DNA of 64,000 nucleotides from Pleurocapsa minor HA4230-MV1 (GCA_019359095.1 JAHHHZ010000036.1:538791-602790), one strand, 5' to 3'. Numbered from the stretch's first letter, positions 29,372 to 39,025 are shown. The notes: generated by a model from the sequence alone, not told the origin. A program made the numbers and translations.

Positions 29372-30414
29372 CTTTGACGGGTTTGAATTAACAGATAGAC
29401 AAAATATGGCGCACCAATGGCTGCGGTGATAATCCCACAGGGAAGTTCTAGAGGTGCAAACAAGACTCTTCCTAATAAATCGGCAATGACCACCAGCATT
29501 CCGCCGATCATTGCCGATACGGGTAATAGTCCTTCATGGGAAGCTCCCACTAACTGTCTTCCCAGGTGAGGTGACATCAAGCCGACAAAACCAACTGCAC
29601 CTGCTGTAGCTATTGAAGCACCTGCTAAAGCAACGCTGGTTAAGAGTAATAAACCTCGCTGCCATTCAACCTGACTACCCAAACCACGAGCAACTTCATC
29701 TCCCAGGTTTAAAGTATTTAATTCTCTAGTTAGCAGCAATGCCATTAAGCCAAAGATTATAATCCAGGGAATTAAAGCCATTACTTGCGACCAAGTACGT
29801 CCGTAAACGCTACCTGCTAACCAAACTAAAGCCTGAGAAACAGTATCAATCTCCCCAAAAGTAATCATAATATCGGTCAAAGCAACGACAATCAGATCGA
29901 AACCAATGCCAATTAAAATTAACCGAATTGGCGAACTTCCTCCCTGCCAAGCCAACAGATAAATTAACAGTGCAACCGTCAACGCACCGCCAAAAGCAGC
30001 AAAAGGCAGCAAAGACACGGGAGCATTAGGCAGTAAAACTAATAAAGAAACCGCAGCTAAAGTCGCGCCTGCATTTATGCCGATAATTTCTGGTGCAGCT
30101 AGAGGATTGCGAGTGATACTTTGAGTAATCGTTCCAGCGATCGCTAGTCCCACCCCAACTAAAAAAGCCACAATAGTTCGCGGTAGACGTAGGGTATTAA
30201 TCACAAAAGCATAATCCCGATTAGATGTTGGCAAACCCAATAAAGTCTTGACTACATCTAGAGTTGAAATGGGATATTCGCCATAGCTGACGCTAATCAC
30301 CATAGCAACTATAGTTACCAGAGTCAGAATTATTAAAATTACTGGAACTCGCCGATCCAAATGAAATGAGATTGGTAAGATTGGAGAGCGAATAATTAGC
30401 CATTGTTTGGTCAT
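29368..30414 (-). CDS. FecCD-family iron-siderophore permease (FepG/FecD-like)
   Basis: 348 residues with about nine to ten membrane helices. Family hallmarks: [40 protein letters not shown] near the N-terminal third, [19 protein letters not shown] and [20 protein letters not shown] at the end. ATG start at 30414. It forms the membrane channel with the next permease. It overlaps the ATPase gene start (ATGA) and follows the first permease after 10 bp. Confidence 0.95.
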   Translation of the reverse strand: MTKQWLIIRSPILPISFHLDRRVPVILIILTLVTIVAMVISVSYGEYPISTLDVVKTLLGLPTSNRDYAFVINTLRLPRTIVAFLVGVGLAIAGTITQSITRNPLAAPEIIGINAGATLAAVSLLVLLPNAPVSLLPFAAFGGALTVALLIYLLAWQGGSSPIRLILIGIGFDLIVVALTDIMITFGEIDTVSQALVWLAGSVYGRTWSQVMALIPWIIIFGLMALLLTRELNTLNLGDEVARGLGSQVEWQRGLLLLTSVALAGASIATAGAVGFVGLMSPHLGRQLVGASHEGLLPVSAMIGGMLVVIADLLGRVLFAPLELPCGIITAAIGAPYFVYLLIQTRQR

Positions 30415-30424
30415 TTAGTCACCT

Positions 30425-31444
30425 CTACCCTTTAATCTTCCATCTAATTAAATAAATAAAGCAAGGCGCTCCAATTAAAGGCATCACCAACCCTACAGGC
30501 AACTCTCTGGGTTGAAGCACTAACCGACCGCAAAGATCGGCAATTAACAGAATGATTGCCCCCAAAATGGCTGAATAAGGCAAAATCCAGCGATAATCAA
30601 CCCCTACGAGGAAACGAACTAGATGGGGAACAATCAAACCCACAAAGCCAATTGGCCCTGCGATCGCCACACTTGCTCCAGCTAGTAAAATAATACTGAT
30701 GGCAGCGAGTATTTTAATCAATCCCGTAGACTGTCCTAAACTTCTAGCGGTATCCTCTCCTAAACTAAGGATAGTAATTTGTTTGCTAAGAGCGATCGCT
30801 AATATTAAACCAATACAGATATAAGGCAACACTTGCAGCAGTAAATTCATATCTCTCCCCGCTACCGAACCAGCTAGCCAAAACCTAATTTCTTCTAAGG
30901 TACGTTGGCTCAGAATTAAAATACCACTGGTAATCGAAGAGATAAACACTGTCAATGCTGCACCAGCTATGGTTAGGTTAAAAGGTGTCAACCCTCCCCG
31001 ACCAAGAGAACCGAGGAAATATACGGCGATCGCACTGATGGCAGCTCCTGCAAAAGCATACCAAGCATAGATAATTAAAGAATTACTACCAAAGATTAAC
31101 GTCCCCGCTACTACAGCCAAAGCTGCTCCTGCATTAACTCCTAAAATGTCAGGAGATGCCAGAGGATTCCGTGTTAGTCCCTGCATAATCGCTCCTGCTA
31201 CAGCCAACGCTGCTCCGACTAATATAGAAATTAGCGCTCGCGGTAAACGGATTGTACGAATAATTAGCTGATTAGTAGAATTATCAAAGTTAGTAAATGC
31301 TTGAGAAATATCCTTAAAAGCAATATCGGCAGCACCCCAACTAAGACTAGCGAAGAAACTAAGCCAGAGAATCAAAATTCCTAATAGCAAACCTCCTAGG
31401 AGTAAATAATTTTTTCCTGGGTAATATTTTTTAGCGATCGTCAT
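30425..31444 (-). CDS. FecCD-family iron-siderophore permease (FepD/FecC-like)
   Basis: 339 residues, polytopic. Hallmarks: IRLPRALISILVGAALAVAG, AIMQGLTRNPLASPDILGV, GPIGFVGLIVPHLVRFLVG, ELPVGLVMPLIGAPCFIYLI. It is the first gene of the minus-strand import operon. Its promoter must lie in the 31445-31900 spacer. I could not find a convincing Fur box there (best partial matches only 10-12 of 19). Confidence 0.95.
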   Translation of the reverse strand: MTIAKKYYPGKNYLLLGGLLLGILILWLSFFASLSWGAADIAFKDISQAFTNFDNSTNQLIIRTIRLPRALISILVGAALAVAGAIMQGLTRNPLASPDILGVNAGAALAVVAGTLIFGSNSLIIYAWYAFAGAAISAIAVYFLGSLGRGGLTPFNLTIAGAALTVFISSITSGILILSQRTLEEIRFWLAGSVAGRDMNLLLQVLPYICIGLILAIALSKQITILSLGEDTARSLGQSTGLIKILAAISIILLAGASVAIAGPIGFVGLIVPHLVRFLVGVDYRWILPYSAILGAIILLIADLCGRLVLQPRELPVGLVMPLIGAPCFIYLIRWKIKG

Positions 31445-32026
31445 TTATTGAGCAGGTTTTGAAAATTTGGCGATCGCACTAAAAGGATCACTACGATAAA
31501 TAGATAAAATTTCTTTTTACTTAAAGAAAACTCTACCACACCTTATTGATAATATAGTGCAACTAAATTTTAAATTTTCTGGTTAAAACCGACTAAATTA
31601 AAGATCACAAGTATCACCACAAAAAGCACCTAACATTGTCTAGTATTGCTATATTTGCAGATAAAAGGGCGATCGCACTGACAGAAGCGATCGCCGAGCG
31701 TATGAATATTGTCTAATACCATTCCAATAAAAATAGTTAATACTGCTTCTAGATATTCACTATGAGCAATTTTTATATTTTATTACTGACATCAAACAAC
31801 TGTTTTTTAGTTGTAGCTGCAAATTTCCCATCTGCCAAGTTGCCTAATTTAATAGTCAAATTCAACTAGTTGAATCCGCTACTAGTTGCTTAAATAATAA
31901 TAATGATCTGGGGAGAGATTTAAAGAATTAATCGTTTTTCCTCAAGAGATCGGGTAAAAATGAGTGATCCAGAGTAGGTATTATTTGCCTATTATGGTCA
32001 TACTTCATTATATTTTTCCTATTTAA
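31445..32026. other. Divergent intergenic region
   Basis: 582 bp of AT-rich DNA between the import operon (-) and the XRE/NB-ARC gene (+). It should hold both promoters. Apart from one palindromic repeat (31834-31893) and scattered GCGATCGC octamers, no gene is seen. A weak Fur-like stretch (AATAATAATAATGATCTGG, 31893-31911) is too imperfect to call. Confidence 0.7.
31834..31893 (+). repeat. ~58-bp palindromic repeat, copy A
   Basis: Has ends AGTTGCCT..AGTAGTTGC-like inverted termini and a perfect central palindrome ATTCAACTAGTTGAAT. A near-identical copy lies in the opposite orientation at 39026-39083. Confidence 0.85.
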
Positions 32027-33307
32027 GTGACTAACCAAGACCACGAGCATAGCACTAATACTTTTAAACAATTATTGAGCAAACGTAAGACAACTGCCTA
32101 TCAAATAGCCAAAAAAACAGGAATTGATAAAACTTATCTCAGCAAACTTTCGAGTGGAGCGATCGCTAAACCAGGAAAAGACAAATTAATCAAAATTGCT
32201 CAGGCGTTAAATATCGAACTTGAACAACTCCAAAAAGTCTTTAGCGAACCAGAAGAGGTGATTGAAGAATTTGGTTTAGATAATATGCAATCAAATTTCT
32301 CTCAAGTTATCACGCCATTACAGGATTGGGGATCTGCCCCAACTGCTATTGTTTGTTATGAGCGAAGTACTGAAATAAATACCATCAAGCAATGGATCGA
32401 AGAGCAAGATTGTCGTTTAGTCACGCTCTTTGGTTTAGGGGGAATTGGCAAGACTACCGTAGCTATGGAAATTGCCAGACAATTAAAATCTGAATTTGAC
32501 TATGTATTCTGGCGTACTTTAAGTGAGGTTTCTCTAATAGAAATCATCATTCAAGATGCTTTGAGGCTATTTAGCAACAAAAAGCCGCCAATCACGATTA
32601 CTCACCAAATTACTAAGTTACTGCAATATTTACAAAAACATCGTTGTTTATTAATTTTAGATGGCATAGAAACCATCTTAGCGACAGGTAGCTCACTACA
32701 GCCCTATCAAAACGGTTGTCAAGCCTATGGAGAATTATTGAGACAGGTAGCTCAAAAACAACATCAAAGTTGTCTGTTATTAGTTAGTGATGAAAAACCG
32801 AGGGATATAGCCATTTGGGAAAGTACTTCGGCTTTGATTCATTCTTATCAACTTCAAGGTTCAACCAAAGTTGGTTATCGAATTTTGGCAGATAAACAAA
32901 TTCCGCAATCTTCCGCCTGGAATGAACTTATCACAGTTTATCAGGGACATCCTTTAGCTTTAAAAATAGTTGCCACTCTGATTAACGAACTATTCAATGG
33001 TGATGTATCCCAATTTTTGCGTCAAAATACTTTATTTTTAGGTGATTTACAGTTTATTTTGCATCAGCAGTATCAACGCCTTGGAGATCGGGAAAAAAAC
33101 ATACTTAAGACTCTTGCCGAGACAGACAAACCCCTCTCTCTTCAGGAATTAACCTTACAATACGCTACTCAACTAAGATGCTCGGAAATAATGAATTGTC
33201 TTAATAGTCTCAAAAGGCGATCGCTTTTAGAAATCGACCAAAATAATCGAGTTAGCTTTTACAGTATTCAACCTGTAGTGCGAAAATATATCAAGTCTCA
33301 AAGTTGA
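32027..33307 (+). CDS. XRE-family HTH fused to NB-ARC/STAND-like ATPase
   Basis: 426 residues, GTG start. Residues ~12-70 form an XRE/Cro helix-turn-helix (TAYQIAKKTGIDKTYLSKLSSG). Next is a P-loop LFGLGGIGKTTVAMEIARQL (~136-155), Walker B CLLILDGIETIL, and the GHPLALKIVATLI motif of NB-ARC ATPases, with a winged-helix-like end. Relatives usually carry WD40 or TPR sensor repeats after this point. Here the protein stops, so it is a short STAND without sensor, unless its partner supplies one. The Ser/Thr kinase gene follows after 7 bp, suggesting one signalling operon. Function unknown: regulation or defence are both possible. Confidence 0.88.
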   Translation: MTNQDHEHSTNTFKQLLSKRKTTAYQIAKKTGIDKTYLSKLSSGAIAKPGKDKLIKIAQALNIELEQLQKVFSEPEEVIEEFGLDNMQSNFSQVITPLQDWGSAPTAIVCYERSTEINTIKQWIEEQDCRLVTLFGLGGIGKTTVAMEIARQLKSEFDYVFWRTLSEVSLIEIIIQDALRLFSNKKPPITITHQITKLLQYLQKHRCLLILDGIETILATGSSLQPYQNGCQAYGELLRQVAQKQHQSCLLLVSDEKPRDIAIWESTSALIHSYQLQGSTKVGYRILADKQIPQSSAWNELITVYQGHPLALKIVATLINELFNGDVSQFLRQNTLFLGDLQFILHQQYQRLGDREKNILKTLAETDKPLSLQELTLQYATQLRCSEIMNCLNSLKRRSLLEIDQNNRVSFYSIQPVVRKYIKSQS

Positions 33308-33314
33308 TTTCTAT

Positions 33315-34751
33315 ATGAGCTATTGTTTTAATCCTGATTGTTCTCAACCCGATAACCTCCAATGGCAAGATCGATGTAATAGTTGTGGTGCAAACCTGCT
33401 TTTGAATCAGCGTTATCGGGGAATCAAGTTGTTAGGGAAAAGCCAATTGGCTCTAACCATCGAAGTTATTGACATTAAGCCGAACCAACTAGAACCCGAC
33501 AATCATAACTCCCAGACCAAGGTTTTAAAAATTCTGCTCACAGACTATCCTAAAGCGGTGGAGCTATTTCAACAAGAAGCGCAAATTCTGTCCCAGATGA
33601 ATCATGCTGGTATTCCTAAACTATCAGAGGATGGTTATTTTAGCTTTCAGCCTCACTGGCAGCAAAACCCCGTACATTGCTTAGTAATCACCAAAATAAG
33701 CGGCTTAGATTTAGAACAGTGGTTAAAACAAGGTAACAATCAACTTAGCCTAGAACAAGCTCAAGATTGGCTCAAACAATTATTAGATATACTATCTCAA
33801 CTCCATCAGCAGCAATACTTTCACCGTGACATCAAACCCAGCAATATTATTTTGCAGCCTAATGGAAAGCTAGCTTTAATTGATTTTGGTGCAGCTAGAA
33901 AAGTTACTCATACTTATCTGGGTAAAGTAGGAGTCAATCAAGGAATTACCAGTATTGGTACACCAGGCTATATTGCACCCGAACAGATTGACGGCGCAGC
34001 CTTGCCTCAGTCTGATTTCTTTGGTTTAGGTCGTACTTTAGTTCATTTATTAACAGGGAAACATCCCCAAGAATTTGCTAAAAATTTAGATACCAGAGAA
34101 ATTATTTGGCGCGATCTAGCACCTCAAGTATCAGTTTCTTTTGCCGACTTATTAGATGGAATGATGAACTATCTACCCAGTCAGCGTCCTGTAAATGTTG
34201 AAGCGATTACTAATAATTTAATTAAAGTTGAGCAGTTTCCTCATCAACCACTAACAAAACCACCCTCAAAGTTCAAGTCATTGCCGATGTTATTTGGCGC
34301 AGTGTTTTTACCCTTCTCGGTTTTAGGTTTATATAATTTGGGAGATAACTTGAAACCAGAAGCAACTACCAGCAAAGTTGCCAATATACCCCTGTGTAAT
34401 AATCTTACCTGTGTTAACCGCGACCCGATCGATAATAAATGCGATCGCGATGCTCAGACTATTACTTCTAATACTGGCAATTATATTTTGAATCAGAAAC
34501 TCATGCCTTATCGGCTAGAAATCCGTTATTCTCCAACCTGTAATTCTGTCTGGGCAAAATCAGAAGCTCCTTATCGCTCTATTCACTATATAGAAGATGC
34601 CCAAGGCAAAAAATATGGTTCGGCAATTGTTCATGTCGACCAATGGAATGAACATTATGCAGATATGGCACCAGGAAAAAATATTCAAGTACGTGCCTGT
34701 GCTAAACCCCTAACAGGAAAGAAAAGCTGTACTAATTTTGTCCAACTGTAA
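33315..34751 (+). CDS. Membrane Ser/Thr protein kinase with N-terminal zinc ribbon
   Basis: 478 residues. The N-terminal zinc ribbon (CFNPDC..CNSCG) is typical of cyanobacterial Hanks-type kinases. The kinase domain (~38-300) has VLKIL with the ATP-binding Lys, catalytic HRDIKPSN (~171-178), IDFGAAR (DFG) and GTPGYIAPEQ. One transmembrane helix near 322-342 (MLFGAVFLPFSVLGLYNLG) is followed by a ~125-residue Cys-containing exported domain that could be the sensor. It is co-directional and 7 bp from the XRE/NB-ARC gene. Substrate and stimulus cannot be read from sequence. Confidence 0.92.
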   Translation: MSYCFNPDCSQPDNLQWQDRCNSCGANLLLNQRYRGIKLLGKSQLALTIEVIDIKPNQLEPDNHNSQTKVLKILLTDYPKAVELFQQEAQILSQMNHAGIPKLSEDGYFSFQPHWQQNPVHCLVITKISGLDLEQWLKQGNNQLSLEQAQDWLKQLLDILSQLHQQQYFHRDIKPSNIILQPNGKLALIDFGAARKVTHTYLGKVGVNQGITSIGTPGYIAPEQIDGAALPQSDFFGLGRTLVHLLTGKHPQEFAKNLDTREIIWRDLAPQVSVSFADLLDGMMNYLPSQRPVNVEAITNNLIKVEQFPHQPLTKPPSKFKSLPMLFGAVFLPFSVLGLYNLGDNLKPEATTSKVANIPLCNNLTCVNRDPIDNKCDRDAQTITSNTGNYILNQKLMPYRLEIRYSPTCNSVWAKSEAPYRSIHYIEDAQGKKYGSAIVHVDQWNEHYADMAPGKNIQVRACAKPLTGKKSCTNFVQL

Positions 34752-34786
34752 TATCAAGTATGGATAATGACTTTAAATAGAGTGAT

Positions 34787-34822
34787 TCCCCAAGTCCCCA
34801 AGTCCCCAAGTCCCCAGGTCCC
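34787..34822 (+). repeat. Tandem octamer (TCCCCAAG)n
   Basis: About 4.5 units of TCCCCAAG downstream of the kinase gene, the last unit degenerate. Confidence 0.9.
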
Positions 34823-34912
34823 TAAATTAAAACATTTAACTGTTCATCCGAACCTGATATAAGTCTGTCTCTATTGATTTTTACTTCGTTGACCAATAAA
34901 AACCAAAAAAAT

Positions 34913-35134
34913 TCAAAGTAGCTTGTAGGATTCGATTTCTAACACTTTACCAATCATGGCGATAGTCATCACATCTTCGCGGATTTTACCCTTAACTTCT
35001 ACCTGAATACCTTCTTGCTGTAATTCTGCGGGGGCATCTTTTAATTCGTAGGTTGTACCATCATCGGTGACTAATGCCCAAGTACCAAAACCAAAACCTT
35101 TTTTTTCAATTGTTCCTGTTACAGTCATACTCAT
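34913..35134 (-). CDS. Small conserved cyanobacterial protein, OB-fold-like
   Basis: 73 residues, ATG start. The sequence MTVTGTIEKKGFGFGTWALV followed by TDDGTTYELKDAP and a VKGKIREDVMTIAMIGKVLEI end reads as five beta strands, like a small OB-fold. I recognise the pattern from short hypothetical proteins of cyanobacteria but know no function. It lies alone on the minus strand, 55 bp from a MITE on its upstream side, so the MITE may affect its promoter. Confidence 0.75.
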   Translation of the reverse strand: MSMTVTGTIEKKGFGFGTWALVTDDGTTYELKDAPAELQQEGIQVEVKGKIREDVMTIAMIGKVLEIESYKLL

Positions 35135-35188
35135 TTACCTCGCTTATAAATAAAGGTTTGGTAGTACCAAACCCTTAATCTAATTATA

Positions 35189-35398
35189 AGTAGGTAGGCA
35201 AAATAATTGATCAAACCCCTACCCTTAGAGCTATTTGTTACTCGTCCTAAAGGACTTGTCTCGCATAGTTTCCGTCGCGTTTTGGGTAGGAAGATTCCCA
35301 CCCAAAAGCCGACGGGGAGATACCGCTCCGCATATTACTCGTTACTTGTTACTCGTTACTCCCTAACCTCATTTCCAATTTAATTACACCCACCTACT
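35189..35398 (-). mobile_element. MITE, copy 1 (TA target duplication)
   Basis: 210-bp non-coding element with terminal inverted repeats AGTAGGTAGG / CCCACCTACT and flanking TA dinucleotides at 35187-35188 and 35399-35400. It is the near-identical reverse complement of the element at 38748-38979. The TA duplication suggests mobilisation by an IS630/Tc1-mariner-type transposase (inference). Internal sequence includes TACTCGTTACTTG-type short repeats and a CCCACCCAAAAGCC hairpin. Confidence 0.92.
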
Positions 35399-35432
35399 TA
35401 TCTGTCTACCTAGTAGTCAATTAACGCTTGAC

Positions 35433-37208
35433 TTATACTCTTTGAGGATCTTTTTGGCTAGCTATATATGCCAAACCTAGACAGAGTAAGACGTTAACGA
35501 TCAAATAGGTACTAGCGATCGCACCATTACCTAAAAGCCAAATCCCAGGATCGGTAAAAGCACTAACTCCCAAACAAGCAGCCACCCCAATACTAGAACC
35601 AATGGCAAACCATTTTAGGCCAGAATTTAAGAGCAGAGCAGTTAAGGCAAAAGGAATTAAGGCACTGGCAAATAGCGGATTTAGGTTAGCATTACCAAAC
35701 ACCACGTTACCTAATTCGGGTAAAGAACTACCAAACAGGCGCATCGGCCATTGTGGTAAATCAAACCAATATAGTCCTTGAAGGAAAAATAAGCCAGAAC
35801 TGCCAAAAATCAGACCACTGTTTAAACCGAGGGTAAACGGAAGATAGTTGCGTAAAAACCAGGCGAGTAAATAAGAGCCAAGTACCATACCCAGTTTGGG
35901 TAATAGCGCCACTGCACCACCATCAACCCAGAAGCCAAGGTTGAGATAACCACTCTTACGCAGCCAACGGAAGAAATCATTAAAGGTAATTTTGCCTTTA
36001 AGCGCTAGCTGAACTGCTGCATTAGCATCCAAATGTCCTGAACCAAAATGATTCAAATGATCTTCCTCAACTTTGCGCGTAGATTGCAGCAAAATATCTC
36101 GAATCTCGTCTGGAGTCTCAACCCCAGTAGATTTAATTAGCGCAGCCACACCAGATACATGAGGTGCCGCCATACTAGTTCCAGGAAAACCGACAAACAC
36201 TGATTCACCAGTTGCAGGATTAATCGTGTTCTGAATGATCTTGCCACTATCACCTTTTCCCTCTGCACTACCCCCAGGAGCGGAAATATCAACCCCTGCG
36301 CCAAAGTTTGAATAAGAGGCTTTATCTCCCCCAGGATTGGTCGCTGCAACACTAATTACATCAGGATAGCGAGCGGGATAGGAAGCTGCATTACGACCTT
36401 CATTCCCCGCAGCAGCAACAATTACCACCCCTTTATTATGAGCATACTTAATCGCTTCTTCCATCATGTTGCTAGCACCGCCACCACCCAAGCTCATGTT
36501 AATCACGTTGGCACCGTTATCCGCAGCAAATTTAATCGCTTCAGCAATATCGGCAACCGTTCCGCCACCACTACTAGCTAGAACCTTTAAAGGCATAATG
36601 CTGGCTTCATAGGCAATTCCTGCCACTCCATAGCCATTATTAGTAGATTGAGCGATCGTACCTGCTACATGAGTCCCATGTCCATTATCATCGCTTACCT
36701 CATCTTTATTTTTGACAAAATCGTAGCCTGGAACAAACTTAGTTGACTTGAGATCGGGTACGATACTGACTCCTGTATCAATTACCGCAACAGTTACCCC
36801 CGCTCCCCTAGTTTCGTCCCAAGCCTGTTCGACATTAATATCGCGAAAGTTCCATTGTCGATTGTATTGAGGATCGTTGGGAACAGCACTGATGTGATAT
36901 AGATAATTTGCTTCAATATATTCCGTATCTTTACGAAGAGGAGAGCGCTTCAATTCCTTAAGTACCTTTTTATCTCCTTCAACAATATAAATGCGATCGT
37001 TGATCGAGAAAAAACTGTTCAAACCAACTTGCTGATTATATTTTGCTTTAAGCGCTTGAATCTCTTCGCTAATTTTAGCGATCGGCACATCTTCTTTAAA
37101 ATCTAAAATAATTGAGTTGAATTCCCCTTTTTGTGCCAGTCCTTTGAAATTGAACAGAGCAAATCCAATTCCCAGAACAAATAAGCACAGCAGCAATAAC
37201 TTTTTCAT
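35433..37208 (-). CDS. Subtilisin-like (S8) serine protease with C-terminal membrane domain
   Basis: 591 residues. Signal peptide (KKLLLLCLFVLGIGFALFNF), a fervidolysin-like propeptide/chaperone segment (~30-110), then the S8 catalytic domain with D144 (AVIDTGVS), H177 (GHGTHVAGT) and S345 (GTSMAAPH). All three catalytic residues are intact. Residues ~415-591 contain about five hydrophobic helices, so the protease would be anchored by a polytopic C-terminal domain, which is unusual for S8 enzymes. It is encoded alone on the minus strand, followed upstream by a second exported protein gene. Both genes lie between inverted MITE copies. Likely an envelope-associated protease; substrate unknown. 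Confidence 0.93.
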   Translation of the reverse strand: MKKLLLLCLFVLGIGFALFNFKGLAQKGEFNSIILDFKEDVPIAKISEEIQALKAKYNQQVGLNSFFSINDRIYIVEGDKKVLKELKRSPLRKDTEYIEANYLYHISAVPNDPQYNRQWNFRDINVEQAWDETRGAGVTVAVIDTGVSIVPDLKSTKFVPGYDFVKNKDEVSDDNGHGTHVAGTIAQSTNNGYGVAGIAYEASIMPLKVLASSGGGTVADIAEAIKFAADNGANVINMSLGGGGASNMMEEAIKYAHNKGVVIVAAAGNEGRNAASYPARYPDVISVAATNPGGDKASYSNFGAGVDISAPGGSAEGKGDSGKIIQNTINPATGESVFVGFPGTSMAAPHVSGVAALIKSTGVETPDEIRDILLQSTRKVEEDHLNHFGSGHLDANAAVQLALKGKITFNDFFRWLRKSGYLNLGFWVDGGAVALLPKLGMVLGSYLLAWFLRNYLPFTLGLNSGLIFGSSGLFFLQGLYWFDLPQWPMRLFGSSLPELGNVVFGNANLNPLFASALIPFALTALLLNSGLKWFAIGSSIGVAACLGVSAFTDPGIWLLGNGAIASTYLIVNVLLCLGLAYIASQKDPQRV

Positions 37209-37273
37209 GGCTATTTGATTTAGCTATTATTTTCCTATCTTTAAAGATAACGTAACTCTAGCTGGCTACAACG

Positions 37274-37345
37274 GCGATCGCAACTTTAGCTCTTCAATAC
37301 CAAAACTTTTTAATTAATTACAATTATCTGTCAAGCAACTACTGC
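37274..37345 (+). repeat. Duplicated upstream segment (uninterrupted MITE target)
   Basis: GCGATCGCAACTTTAGCTCT and the following ~55 bp recur at 38733-38747 plus 38982-39035. There they are split by a MITE exactly at the TA of CAACTT-TA-GCTC. Both copies lie upstream (minus strand) of exported-protein genes. Confidence 0.85.
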
Positions 37346-37408
37346 ATCAATACCATCAACGTTGAAGTTACTATCGAACGATTATCTTGAGCTTTAATAG
37401 ACATAATT

Positions 37409-38641
37409 TCATTTTTCCTTACAAAATGAACGATTTATTACGTAATAATTAGGTATAAAATTTTTCTTGAGTAAAACGACTTTTCCATTTCGACTCAGAA
37501 GCAAGTATTTAGAATTAATTACACCCTGTGCTTCAGCAGAACCGACGTAGTACCACCAATGCCAGCGAATTATTGACTTAGTAAAAGCTTTATTTTCGCG
37601 AACGTCGATCAATAAATGATTGGGCCATCTTTTGATAAGACCGCCATCCATTGGATATCGACTTGTTGAAACCAATAGTAGAGACTTATCCGTACTGAGT
37701 GAGCCTAGTAAATATATCGAATAGATTTCTTTCCATCCCTTTGAAGATTGCTTGAATATCGAAAGTAAAGCATCCCATCCACCAGAATAGATTGCTAAAA
37801 AGTCATCACCTAATGCTATTGGAGAACTAAATTTTCTAGTTTTATCAGCAGAGGAAGTTGAAATTTCTGACATGGAAATTGTTTTCAGCTCGCCGTATTT
37901 ATCGATTAAATAAACTCCTCCTTGAGTTGAGATATTTGGTGCGCTAATGACGAGATAATTACTATTACCCGTGATACCTATGCCAAAATTTTCTTGCTTA
38001 CTTGGCAATATAGATGGTTCAATGACAGATTCAACTTTTAATGTAATTGGATTGACAATTAAAACCTTGTCAGGTTTATTTTCATAATCATTAACAACAG
38101 TAGTTCCTAGTGCGATTTTGTTATTAAATACTTTGACTGCATATCCCGTAGGATTTATTCCCTCAGGTAAATTAATTTCCATTAAAGCGTTTTGATTGCC
38201 TTCATTTACTTGCAGAGAATAAACAAAACCTCTGTTCCTGAGTTTGTCCTGGGTATCTTCATCAAAATGACTTGGTACAAAATCGCTAAAAGCACCAATA
38301 ATTAATTGATTTTGATTGAAAACTAAATACTTACCAAAACCAGCACCAACTTTGTCAATAATGGAGTTTTTTGCTGGATAAACCTCTCTAATTCTCGACC
38401 ATTTATCTTGAGATTTATCGTAGCTATAAATAGCGACGCGATTTGCTTCAGGATCGCCAACAGCTATATAGTTATCATTGAGCGCTAAGGCTTGACCAAA
38501 ATTATAAGTATCTTCAGGTTTGGACTCTAAACAAGTTACTGAAGAAGCAGAATAAATTAAATTTTGAAAAATCCTGGCAAGAATAATTAGACAAATAACA
38601 CATAAAAACAATCCTAATAGTTTGAATATTTTTTTCATCAC
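37409..38641 (-). CDS. Exported or membrane-anchored beta-propeller-like protein
   Basis: 410 residues. The N-terminal helix MKKIFKLLGLFLCVICLIILA is a signal peptide or anchor. The remainder shows repeated motifs of the FG-GAP/integrin-propeller type: FGQALALNDNYIAVGDPEANRVAIYSYD, GAGFGKYLVFNQNQLIIGAF, FGIGITGNSNYLVISAP. The pattern is 'G..(L/I)..N..YL(V/I)(I/V)(G/S)AP'. Seven blades would fit the length. Function unknown; possibly an extracellular binding protein. It is encoded upstream of the subtilase on the same strand with a 200-bp gap, so they may or may not be co-transcribed. Confidence 0.75.
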   Translation of the reverse strand: MMKKIFKLLGLFLCVICLIILARIFQNLIYSASSVTCLESKPEDTYNFGQALALNDNYIAVGDPEANRVAIYSYDKSQDKWSRIREVYPAKNSIIDKVGAGFGKYLVFNQNQLIIGAFSDFVPSHFDEDTQDKLRNRGFVYSLQVNEGNQNALMEINLPEGINPTGYAVKVFNNKIALGTTVVNDYENKPDKVLIVNPITLKVESVIEPSILPSKQENFGIGITGNSNYLVISAPNISTQGGVYLIDKYGELKTISMSEISTSSADKTRKFSSPIALGDDFLAIYSGGWDALLSIFKQSSKGWKEIYSIYLLGSLSTDKSLLLVSTSRYPMDGGLIKRWPNHLLIDVRENKAFTKSIIRWHWWYYVGSAEAQGVINSKYLLLSRNGKVVLLKKNFIPNYYVINRSFCKEK

Positions 38642-38747
38642 TTTTTTTTAGTCAAAACCACAGAATAATTTATGCTTGTTGTTTTTTCGATTATGTGCGT
38701 TGCATTGCATTAATGTAACCTACCAAGGCAGAGCGATCGCAACTTTA

Positions 38748-38979
38748 AGTAGGTGGGTGTAATTAAATTGGAAATGAGGTTAGGGAGTAACAAGTAACGA
38801 GTAACGAGTAATATGCGGAGCGGTATCTCCCCGTCGGCTTTTGGGTGGGAATCTTCCTACCCAAAACGCGACGGAAACTATGCGAGACAAGTCCTTTAGG
38901 ACGAGTAACAAATAGCTTTAAGGGTAGGGGTTTGATAACGAAGTGTATCCTTTAGGATAAATTATTTTGCCTACCTACT
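38748..38979 (+). mobile_element. MITE, copy 2 (TA target duplication)
   Basis: 232-bp element, TIRs AGTAGGTGGG / CCTACCTACT, flanked by TA at 38746-38747 and 38980-38981. It matches the inverted copy at 35189-35398 almost base for base but has about 22 extra bases near its right end. These contain GTATCCTTTAGGATAA, a nested copy of the TCCTTTAGGA repeat. The uninterrupted paralogous target at 37274-37345 proves the insertion boundaries. Confidence 0.93.
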
Positions 38980-39025
38980 TAGCTCTTCAATGCCAAAACT
39001 TTTTAATCAATTACAATTATTAGCC

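Noticed and set aside
31520..31911. Fur boxes in the divergent region before the import operon
   Set aside because: The best stretches (around 31546 and at 31893-31911) match only 10-12 of 19 positions and AT-rich DNA gives such matches by chance.
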